Below the pieces are notes generated by a model. It did not search any database. It saw nothing but the letters and a program-made list of their open reading frames with translations, and was not told the origin of the DNA. Positions 44,673 through 53,822 of a stretch of 64,000 bases of DNA are shown here, in pieces. This stretch comes from Saksenaea vasiformis B4078. Its lineage: Eukaryota > Mucoromycota > Mucoromycetes > Mucorales > Saksenaeaceae. The position numbers and the translations under genes are program-made. Numbering within the stretch: position 1 is the first letter of the stretch; each line of letters begins with the position of its first letter. The DNA is taken from positions 50,001 through 114,000 of the forward strand of contig JNDT01002323.1 of the NCBI GenBank assembly GCA_000697055.1, in the 5' to 3' direction.

Positions 44673-44885
44673 ATGGTTAAAGCTCTTGCCCTCTCTGTCC
44701 TTGCTGTCGTTGCCGCCTTGGCCTCTGCTAAACCCGTCGATGTCAAGTCCATCAAATGCGACGGTGATACCTACAAGTGTACTGCTCAGCTCGATTTCGC
44801 AGGTAGAGCATTCGTCGCTCAATGGGACGTCAAGGTGTTCAACGAATACGTGTGCAATGACTGCCAAGACGATAACATTCTCTGA
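44673..44885 (+). CDS. Small secreted peptide, array copy 5, long Cys-containing tail (70 aa)
   Basis: Shares the signal peptide, the Cys pair and the FAGRAFVAQWDVK variant of copy 4, but the tail is longer: FNEYVCNDCQDDNIL, adding a second Cys pair (C-x-x-C). Copies 1-4 have a 13-18-nt longer DNA stretch here that includes a TAA or moves the related CxxC/CEDN-coding DNA out of frame. Either copy 5 keeps the ancestral four-Cys form or it gained it by deletion. The poly(A) signal AATAAA is at 44,965. Four Cys in a mature peptide of about 51 residues would allow two disulfides. Confidence 0.75.
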   Translation: MVKALALSVLAVVAALASAKPVDVKSIKCDGDTYKCTAQLDFAGRAFVAQWDVKVFNEYVCNDCQDDNIL

Positions 44886-46399
44886 AAATTGCACAGCCAC
44901 GATTCAATTAGCCCCAAGAAACACAGTGTAGATTTTAAAGCTCTGTTAGCATCGCGTCTAAAGCAATAAAGAAAGTTGAATCTCTTTTCGAGGGGAAACT
45001 TTATTACATATAATTCTTTTGGATTTATTGATTACTGCTTGATGCTTTTCTCTCAGAGGGTCAAATAGGCACCGACCGGAAGCGTTTGTTTCTTCTTGGA
45101 AAATTGTATTCTAGCTCCTGGATAAATGGCCTTATGCGGTTTAGTGGCTATATCTATGTTTTTTGAAGACGTCGTAAGAAGTATTGCTAAACTGCGTTTG
45201 AAGGTAGTAGCGCCTATTGACGCTGCCTATGCAGACCTCTCTTCTAGTCGATGATGTAATCTTAGCAAGGCTTCAAAAAAAAATAACCTCATATGCATCG
45301 TGCTTGTGGGCGTTCAGAAGGTCATTGTATGGCTCATGCCTTCGTTCCCTATTTAGATACCTTTTGCTGATGTCATCAATGAAATCAGTAGCTGCGATCT
45401 TCAAGTATAGCACGAGGAACGAAAGGCTTGAGCTTAGAGGCGATATATTGTAGCCCTGTTTATGCAATGGAAATAAATTGCTTGCCGCACTTCTTTTGTG
45501 CACCGATAACCATCAATTAAAGCACCACATAATCCCAAGGAAACAAAGTCATAGGATGTAACTTGCTACTCAACCGTCCTGAAACCACCAATTTTTCTGT
45601 CTGCAACAATATACATATTTCAGGCCCCGTTTCTATTGATAGACCGTTATATGAAATTTGTGCACTTGTTTGCCTTTCTGTCCTGTAGATCGCATCTAGA
45701 CATTAAGCACTGTAGTTCAGTTCTCGCTTGAGAATCTTCAGGCAGAACTCCAATGGTACACTGTTCAGTAGTTTGCAGCAGGTTTCTTCTAGGGATCGGA
45801 CGGAAGTCCTCATCGGAGATGTGGTGACATTTTGTTCTCTTCATTTACGTCCAATAGAAATTGGTTTCAGTTAGAAAATTTCAGATATGTACCTGAGTCG
45901 GAGGGAAAGGACTTTTGTTCTACCATCGCAAATTTAAAATACTTCCTTTGGAAGTGTAAAAGCTTGTCCTGAGCAGCAATGCTTAAATACGACATACATA
46001 TGCTTATTTCATCAGCTGCCACTTAGTTCATCAGCATCCTCTCTTACGTACAGCTCCGTTTCCTCACTCACCTTAATGCGTCGTCGTATGAAATCATTGT
46101 CGGGCATATTTGGGGTTACACGTGTGCCGCGACGTGCAACGTAGAATCACTATCATATCCCAGACCCAAACGTTCCCACAATGGGACCCTCCGACTTCGA
46201 CCTCAGTCTGCTTCTCGCCTTGAATAGTTTTCGAGATTCTAGACCGAACTTTTGTTTAGAAGACATGGGGGTTTTCAGAACTGTGATCCTCCAGCTAGAT
46301 ATAGTTCAGACTCGTAAAATTTGTAACTGCTTAATAGGGCGTGCGCAATACGCAACCAGAGAGGGCTGTTTGAATCTATTGTTGCCATAAATATGCTTT

Positions 46400-47740
46400 A
46401 CCTCCTCATAGTTAAGATCGTGCATGTAATAATAGTATGGGCCCACCTCCTGTTTTAGCTTGCGAACAGATCATCCGGTTGAGATCCTCCGTGGAGTTGA
46501 TCTAACCACACTAGTTTCCATGGCAGAATGTGCGAACAGCCGCCATTGTCTGTAGGGTCAATGTCAATCTAACTGTTGGATAGGGTTGTAAAGTATATCT
46601 GTGCTATGTGTGATATCTTGAAAAATTGATACAACTGGAGCCGTCGGTATTGATAATATTGGAACAGGATACTGAAACGCAGGTCTGCAAGCGCGTCGTT
46701 GATCTCCAAAAATCATGTGCAGTAGGTCTAGCATTTGAACAGACATGTTACTATTTGCGTGATCGAAGGAATAAACATGAAAATGATAAACAAAGCATAA
46801 ACAAATGAGGTACAGTAAGAAGCGGGGTTGCTAATCAGATAATGTGCTTGGTCGAGACATGTTTCTTACATACAGAGCCGAGAGGATACCATGTCCGTTA
46901 TAAGATAGTAGCAATACGTACTTTTCTTCCTATGGTTCGGTGACTCGCATAGATCTCGTTTCCTATATGGAAATTGTTGTGTAAGCGTTGACAACACGTG
47001 TGATATAAACGTATGTTGTTGATCTCCCAATGAATCAACTTGTTAGCGAACGAAGAAAAAAAGTTTCTCTTATTTGTATGGGGAAACTGGCATCATCCTT
47101 TCATTTCTTGGCTATGCATTCTTCTCCGGGGACGTTTCTTGTGCCTTTCTCTCTTTCTTCTATGGTTAATCGCTTTTATTGTCCATTTTTTCTTTGCCCT
47201 GGATCTTCCTTGTGGACAAGAGGAGATCGTATAGTGACGCACACCATTCTCCTTCTCCGGTTTTTCTTTGTGAATTTTAGTCTGACGGAAGTATATCGGT
47301 TCCTGTTCCGAAGTACCTGATGTGAAAACGTCGCCGAAGAGTCAATAAGATCGGAGTAATCACATGGTATTTCTTGGTTGGATTCAACGAATCCTTTAAT
47401 GATAGTAACGTATGTATGGACGCTCATAGAGCTGACTGTATTCCATGATTTTTCAAGAGACCTGGATCCAGACGCGAGGACTTCCGACTTGTACTCAGCT
47501 CCTTAATCTCCATTGACAGCAACTCACATAACTTCAGTGAGATTGCATTGGTAATTGTGTATATTCAAGGTCCACGGTCGGTGCTCTAGATAGGTCGGCA
47601 GGATCGTGGCATGTTCCTGCCAAAGTCTGGCCCTAATTCTGGAGAAGGACGTAATTCACTTAAGGCGGCATACCGGTTATAGGGTATTTTCACAGAGTTC
47701 TAGGATATGTTTGTGGCACGTTAGGATATGTCCACTCCCG
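46400..47740. other. Degenerate sequence after the array
   Basis: No supportable gene. The stretches at about 46,763-46,800 and 46,990-47,080 resemble 53,665-53,705 and 53,560-53,640 in the same orientation, so part of this is a diverged copy of the RasGEF 3' flank. Confidence 0.4.
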
Positions 47741-47744
47741 GGGT

Positions 47745-49010
47745 CAAACTGATGACGAAATTGATATACGGGAAGAAAAGAAACTGAAGCTTGTGCAATT
47801 GCGTGCGTCTAACGCCCTGGAGAACTGGTGGGAAATGTAGTACAATGAAGAAGAAGATCATGATCAGTTGGAACGTCTGCCACGCACACTGAGTTATTTT
47901 GCTGTTCAGCTGAAATGACAAATTCAAAGGAAATTGGAGGTTACTCCTAAGGGTAGCCTCAGGAAGATGATTGAGGTCTTCCCATATAGAGCGCCTGAGT
48001 CAATTCTCTCACGTAGTCTGGGAAAATTACTGTTATTAGACAATGATCCACTTGAGGTAGCGCGGCAGCTAACCCTCATGGATTTCCAGACTTACAGCAT
48101 AATTCATCCTATCGAACGTTTCGTTAAAGCCTGGGCAAGAGATCCAAACGACGAAGAGGGAAATACAGCTATCAATGTCTGTGCTTCGGTCGAGTGTCTC
48201 GACCAGATGGCCTTGTGGATATCGGATACTATCATACTTCAGGATAGGCGAAAGAGCGTAGTGACCTAATCAGCTACTGGATGCAAGTCGCCAAGGTAAT
48301 AAGGAAAGAAAACAAACAAAACAAACTCATGTAGATATCCAGAGGTACCGACTTATCCATAACTTAAATATATGTATGGTAATCCTTTCAGCATTGAATA
48401 GCAGATCTGTTGACAGATGTGTTGACCGATCCGAAAGATATATGGACAGTGAGTTGTTATTAAATGAAGGAAGTAGGACTGACGATAGGTCGTATCAAGG
48501 TGGTTAGTGCACGGACTGACCAGATATTAGCGCGTATTTGTAGACTTACAGGTGCAAATTACAATTTTAACGAGTACCGCACGCTTATCTATTTCCACCA
48601 TCCCTCTTATATCCCTATTCTTAATGTTTACTTTGTGGACACCTGTAGACGAGATCCAGCAGTCTATCCAAATGTGTCTTCAGAATACGAAAGATGAAGA
48701 GCAATTGTATAAAGAGAGTTTTAGATTGGAACCGAGGTAAGATATGAGCATTTGTCTATGATTATTCTTATACTGAATGGTAGAGAGCGTGACGATGAAA
48801 AGATAACCCATCTTTTGCAGGAATTTGGACCTTGTAATCAAGATTTAGTTCTCTCTGTTTTTGCTATTTTTCCGAACATTCCCTTCCACTGCGCTCTTTT
48901 CCCCTTTCATTCCTTTTTGTAACTAACTGTGGTCTTATTTATTACTGTAATCCCCCAAAACGGTGCTGCTTATATATGCTTTCTATGTCACTTTAGTGGT
49001 TATTCCTTTT
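47745..49010 (+). pseudogene. Inverted, broken copy of the 3' part of the RasGEF gene
   Basis: Plus-strand reading follows the minus-strand RasGEF gene: KLKLVQLRASNALENWWEM, a TAG at 47,838, YNEEEDHDQLERL, loss of about nine residues, a TGA at 47,916, GSLRKMIEVFP, ARQLTLMDFQTYSIIHPIER, a frameshift near 48,245 into a segment matching RSNLIKYWVQVA, GANYNFNEYRTLIYF, then loss of most of the catalytic C-terminal part, and KDEEQLYKESFRLEPR. Even the last intron and the final exon (ERDDEKIT...) and about 200 nt of 3' flank are conserved, so this was a DNA duplication, not a retrocopy. Not functional. Confidence 0.85.
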
Positions 49011-49120
49011 TCTGCTATTCCGCGACCTCTAACCCTCAGATATTGCACTATGTGAGAGTGTGAACTAATCGCCTTGGTAACTTACACTCTCACCTATATC
49101 TCAAGAGAAACAAGTACCAA

Positions 49121-49320
49121 AATGGTTAAAGCTCTCGCCCTCTTTGTTATCACCGTCTTTTCTGCCTTGGTCACAGCTGTCTACTTGACGTGAAGTCCAT
49201 CAAGTGTAATGGCAATACCTACAAGTGTACCACAGACCTCGATTTCGGCGGAGGACAAAGGGTTTTGGCCCTTGTATCGGGTGCTTTATTAACTATACGC
49301 CTTTTTCTTGTAACTTAATT
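49121..49320 (+). pseudogene. Relic of the small secreted peptide gene (copy 6)
   Basis: Leader CTCAAGAGAAACAAGTACCAAAATGG and the start MVKALALFVITVFSALVTA match the array genes. A 1-nt deletion at the signal-peptide junction gives an early TGA; after it, in the shifted frame, KSIKCNGNTYKCTTDLDFGG is still readable. The TATTTAAA promoter is missing. A dead outlying copy, oriented like the others. Confidence 0.8.
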
Positions 49321-49875
49321 GATTTTTCATAAATAGCACATGTGGTCGTTTGTTCTATCATACGTCATTTCGCAGTTCATCCCGTATCTTACAGGGCGTA
49401 CTGATGACTTCTCCGTACTTCTTGTCATCATGAAATCCGATCTCGGTGTCAACAGGATACGGATAATCCTCCGTAGAAGAATGACAGATCCTTCCGTAGC
49501 TCCAATTGTTGTCTCATCCTCGCCCTCGCCCTTGTCTTCCACTGGCGGTGTTTCTTCCATGGCAGCGAAAAAACATTACTTTGCTTCTTGGGTAAATATT
49601 ACATATACTCCTTGATAGTCGTTTTGAAATCAATTCTTGTCGCTGTGGTTTCGTGACTCTGTTAATGACCTGAAGGCAGCTTCTAATTCTTTATTTTTCG
49701 ATAAAGGCGGCCCTATAATTTTCAAGCATTTTTCAAGCGATGGAGTGCTTGAAGTTAGCAAAGGTGGTACTGTAATGGTTTTCATTTGATGTAAATGGAT
49801 CGTCTACCCCTCCTCTTTAGTATCCTCATAACGGCCGATCAAATTATGATATTACGCCAAGGGAATAAAGACATA

Positions 49876-50289
49876 TCAAGTATCTTTAATCTTGAACCAG
49901 GCACTATTTCTCATCAATTGAGAGTGGAATCCTGCTTCATATAACACAAACGCAATCCTTCTGAAAGTCGACACTAACCATTGAGTGATGATATTAAAGT
50001 GTAAACCAAGTGTCCTGAGAGTGTCCCTTTCCATGGTATACTGCGACGCTTGTTTTAAAGAGAAGCAGCGTTTTCCTTGAAGATGCTTATAAAGCCCGAT
50101 AAGAGAGGTGTCCAATTCTTCGAACGCCTTATGCAATTCTTCGTTTGCACAACCAACAGTAATGGACGGATTGTCATCCAACAATTTAATCAAGAAAACC
50201 GAATGATGTAGAAACAACGTCCTTGGGGTAGGTGTTCGCGATTTTTTGACAGGACCCGGTAAAGCCATCCCATCCTTTGTTATATTCAT
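49876..50289 (-). CDS. Uncharacterised open frame (137 codons)
   Basis: Starts MNITKDGMALPGPVKKSRTP and contains VGCANEELHKAFEELDTSLI, a normal-looking composition without low complexity, ending FKIKDT. I recognise no domain. It lies among transposon relics, so it could be a fragment of a mobile-element gene. No introns or upstream signals support expression. Confidence 0.3.
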   Translation of the reverse strand: MNITKDGMALPGPVKKSRTPTPRTLFLHHSVFLIKLLDDNPSITVGCANEELHKAFEELDTSLIGLYKHLQGKRCFSLKQASQYTMERDTLRTLGLHFNIITQWLVSTFRRIAFVLYEAGFHSQLMRNSAWFKIKDT

Positions 50290-50564
50290 TAATTAACAGA
50301 TATAGGAACCTAATAAGCTATTTTTTTTAACTTTTTGTTAGAAGTAGGAGGGTCATAGAGGTGATATAGGTGACGAGGGAATAGGGGTAGTTTTTTGGGT
50401 GATGTGGGGGGGGGGGGGTAGGAGCCACGGATCCAGTCGCTGTTGTTGGTGGATGATGCGTGCTTGTCATGTTTCCTCTTGAAGTGGACACCAAACGATG
50501 ACCGACGATCTTCCACAAAGTCCCTTGATATTTCCTGTCATGATTTGTAACAATTGTATAGCCG

Positions 50565-51076
50565 TTGCAATGGGTACGTAAGGACAAGAAAAGAGTGCGC
50601 AAGAGAGAAAGACAACGGATTAGGGCGTTCGAGCAACAAGGCACTAGGCCGGCGATAGTAGCATTTGGAGATGCAGATTTACGGCCTATGCATGGGCAGG
50701 CACCGCTACCAATCAAAGTATGTACGAATCTAAATATGCTGTTGCTAAGTCGCATCGTTAGGGTTTCCGCCAAATCCTGTCTCAAAAGGCACTAGTTGTC
50801 TGTATTGATGAATACCGAACAAGTAAACTATGCAGTATATGCGATAATGAGACGGCGGAAGTTCGTCAGGTCGGGCAGAGGTGTAGACATAAGTTCGTAT
50901 ACATGTTCTTCAGTATGTGTTCATCGGACGCACATGACTTTGGTAGAAAAAAATACCTACGACTTGCAACTGATAAACGAAAAAGACAACGTTGCGTGGA
51001 CAATGAGAATAATGTGCTCTGCTATTCTTCAGTATGTCCCGCAAGAGCAATTTACGGTACTATAAACTTAGTCTGA
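50565..51076 (+). pseudogene. TnpB/Fanzor-like nuclease, C-terminal fragment
   Basis: Frame 1 (50,565-50,795) has a basic KRVRKRERQRIRAF helix and RPAIVAFGDADLRPMHGQAP. After a frame change between about 50,720 and 50,768, frame 2 runs RQILSQKALVVCIDEYRTSK, then LCSICDNETAE, later CVDNENNVLCYSSVCP and a TGA at 51,074-51,076. FGDA...P..K followed by (V)DE(Y/F)RTS, a CxxC and a second Cys pair is the pattern of the RuvC plus zinc-finger region of TnpB/Fanzor-type proteins, common in Mucorales genomes. The last D-x-N-A-x-N motif is not recognisable, and the N-terminal RuvC-I part is missing. A broken remnant. Confidence 0.5.
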
Positions 51077-51554
51077 ACTTGTATCATGTACTTGTACCAT
51101 GTACTAACTTGACGGTAGGTTCGCAATCGTGGCAGTCAATGTTGTATCAGGTACGGATGTGCTAACATTGCCTTTCGGATACCAATGGAGGGCGTCAACT
51201 TGTAGGTTCTCAATATATTGTAGAATGTCCTTTCATAGTCCCAATAGGTGTGGATTCGAGATGGGAATGCTGGAAAAAACATGCGACAAATACTGGAGGC
51301 GTACATCCGATCTGGATGTAACATTGGCTCTCGCCCAGTAGCGCTCCAGAGGCCATCATGGCCACCACAAACAGCACAGGAACAAGTCCTCACAGCAGTT
51401 AAAGAGCTGTCATCTAGCCTCCTGTTAGGCACGGGTTTTGTACGGTAAGCGGAAACGAATAACGGTTCTGATCTATCTGTACTGACGTCATTTTGGAGTG
51501 TAGCGGAACCCCACTCAACGTACTAAAAGGGTCATGTTTGAATACTGTTTATTG

Positions 51555-51570
51555 AATTATCTTTTACGCT
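51555..51570 (+). repeat. Left 16-bp target-site duplication
   Basis: AATTATCTTTTACGCT, repeated exactly at 52,225-52,240. Confidence 0.85.
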
Positions 51571-52224
51571 GCCAAGCGGCAAAGATTGGCAGTGTCGTAA
51601 TTATACGGCATCTGCTCGCCTTAGCCTCCAACATGCCATCCTCTGTCTCGCCGCCCACCGCCGCCTCCAAGTTCCAATCGTGATCCTAGATCCAATATCC
51701 TTCGTCCTGAACAAGCTGCCAACTGCTCACCCCAAGCAGCGACGCCAAATCACATATTGGCGGAACATCTGGCCAAAGCTGTGCGACATTCTGTTACAAA
51801 TCGATGCTCTCTGTTACACACCAGAGCAATTTCAGGTCGCCCCTCTGCTCCCTCGAACCGCTCGCAATGATTTACTGCTATGGCTGGAGTCTTCACCTAC
51901 CACCTCCCGATGCGCCACAGCTACAACCGCAACTCTTTTGACACCCCTTTTCCCACGATCTCCCTCCCCAGCTTAACTTTCTGTTCTTTCCTACTTGTTC
52001 TATCTTCTCTCTTTTTCTTATAGTACGGATGCTTGTTTTCAATCCTTCCCTCATCTCTTTTCTCCCACTTCGTCATCCCCTTAGATCTGATACTTTTCGC
52101 CTTTCTTTTTTCCCTTCGCTCACAAGGGTTTTTTTCTCTCCTATTTTCTCCGAGACCGAGCCAGAGTGGACATGTTAAATAACGAAGTACTCACGGTTAT
52201 TCAATAAAAAAAAAACAAATTTTC
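51571..52224 (+). mobile_element. 5'-truncated LINE-like (non-LTR) insertion with target duplication
   Basis: A 654-bp segment is bounded by perfect 16-bp direct repeats and ends in an A-rich tail (AATAAAAAAAAAACAAAT) immediately before the right repeat, the hallmark of target-primed reverse transcription. An open frame enters from the left junction and ends at about 51,976 (SLQHAILCLAAHRRLQVPI, ITYWRNIWPKLCDILLQI). It would be the C-terminus of a retrotransposon ORF2; I cannot name the clade. The pyrimidine-rich 3' UTR follows. Confidence 0.68.
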
Positions 52225-52240
52225 AATTATCTTTTACGCT
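52225..52240 (+). repeat. Right 16-bp target-site duplication
   Basis: Exact copy of 51,555-51,570, directly after the A-rich tail. Confidence 0.85.
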
Positions 52241-52440
52241 ACACTGAATAAATCTTGCGCCTCTGAAGAGACAAGTTTGCGCTAAAGAAGAATCGAATAT
52301 GCGGCCATTAGTACATCAATGTTTCGTCTGAGGATTAATCAACTTACATGAACTTGGTTTCTCCAGTGGACGCAAAATTTATTCGAGCAGCATAAAAAAT
52401 AATTCATGGTTAGTAAATGGATAATACTTTGGATGCCATT

Positions 52441-52767
52441 TCACTTACCCCCGAAGGGTAATTCCGCCCATCGACGGAGGCCAAAGCCCCGCACCTGAAG
52501 CGGTGGGGGCAGCGAGAGGTTGGGGGAGACCCAATGGCGTTGGAGCGGCCACGTTTCGAACGGCGCGCAGAGGACTTGAAGCGATACAACGTCTGGCAAT
52601 CTGTTGCAGGAGATGAGCGAAACTGTGTGTGTGTGTGTGACAACGTTTACGTACTTTGAGTGCGGGCATAAAGCACCAACACGGCCAAGACGGTTCGGGC
52701 CAGCGGTCATGCAGGCTATCAATAGACAAAAAATCATGAATAATTGTGTACGTATATAAATTGACAT
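52441..52767 (-). CDS. Small secreted protein, spliced (90 aa)
   Basis: Two exons (minus strand), 52,655-52,767 and 52,441-52,600, with a 54-nt intron (GTACGT...CAACAG). The N-terminus MSIYIRTQLFMIFCLLIACM is a good signal peptide; the mature part begins near TAGPNRLGRVGALCPHSK and continues LPDVVSLQVLCAPFETWPL, then PPPLQVRGFGLRRWAELPFG. The splice joins frames that would otherwise be three overlapping open frames, which supports it. The TGA comes directly after a GTAAGT, so a further exon is possible. I do not recognise the family; secretion is inferred. Confidence 0.5.
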   Translation of the reverse strand: MSIYIRTQLFMIFCLLIACMTAGPNRLGRVGALCPHSKYVNVVTHTHTVSLISCNRLPDVVSLQVLCAPFETWPLQRHWVSPNLSLPPPLQVRGFGLRRWAELPFGGK

Positions 52768-52861
52768 CCTTACCGGGGATGTTAAAGAGAACAGAGCCGA
52801 AGAAAAAAAAAGGAAATTCGTACGTTCGTTTAAGTATGGATTATTTTGGGTGGAACCTGTG

Positions 52862-53040
52862 CTTATCTTGAAACATTTTTACTGCTTTGCGATGGAATGC
52901 TGGGAATCCATCACTGAAGTACCTCAATGCAAAAAACGATTTTTTGTTTCAATGAGACATTTCCTTATCGTGAGACATTTTTACTGCTTTCCGACGGGAT
53001 AGCGGAAAACGATCACTGCAGCACCTCAATGCAAAAACGA
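52862..53040. repeat. Two-copy direct repeat, about 102-bp period
   Basis: CTTATCTTGAAACATTTTTA at 52,862 and CTTATCGTGAGACATTTTTA at 52,964 each begin about 77 bp of diverged similarity ending CACCTCAATGCAAAAACGA (or ACCTCAATGC...). Confidence 0.7.
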
Positions 53041-53822
53041 AATTACTCACACGCGAACTATTCGTAAGATTGACGCAAAGCAAACTACTTCTCGCCGCAA
53101 AGGTGCATCAATTCCCAGCGCTAAATTTATTCAACTTGAACGTAAAAGGACATATAGCTGACGCAAACGTTGATTCCAAATCCAGTATTAACATCCGTTT
53201 TCGTCACCTACCAGAACATGCGGTCTTCGGACTATACAAAGCTTATTGAGTCAGGATAAGAATCCATGGTGGTGAGTGCCACCATTTGACGGATCGGGGC
53301 AGCGCTTAGGCCTCGACAGATCGACAGACAAAAGTTCTGAGTGATTTTGCTTGTCTAATTGACCGAAATACTTCGCTGGAATGTATCCTTATGAAAGAAG
53401 TCATGACTTGCTTGATAAACTGACGGTTCTTACTTCATCCTTCTTGATTCAAAGAAACCACAGTCTCGCTAGATTACTTTTCGTGGCCAATGAGCTGCAG
53501 CGAGGGGCTTTCTTTAGTACACGTATATGGACATCATGTCGTTCCATACGTGAACATCGTTGTACAAGCATTACATTGACAAATGTATTATCAAATGACG
53601 GTAAATTAACTTATTAGCGAAGGAAGAAAAAGGATTTCTTATTTGTAAGGGGAATAGCGGGCAAAATAATAAACATTAAAATGATATAGAAAGCATAGAT
53701 AACCAGCACCGTTTGGGGGATTACAGTAATAAATACGACCACAGTTAGTTACAAAATGAATGGAAGGGGAAAAGAGTGCAGTGGGGGGATGTTTGAAAAA
53801 TGGATAAGATCTTTGAATCGTG
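53041..53822. other. Intergenic 3' of the RasGEF gene
   Basis: No supportable gene. 53,560-53,705 resembles sequence near 46.8-47.1 kb, and the last part is the RasGEF 3' flank shared with the inverted pseudogene. Confidence 0.45.

Larger units (their letters stand above)
44346..46400 (+). repeat. Array unit E (last, decaying)
   Basis: Carries copy 5. Similarity to other units can be followed to about 46,400 (for example GGACCCTCCGACTTCGACCT against GGACCCTCCTGCTTTGATCT), then fades. Confidence 0.6.
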
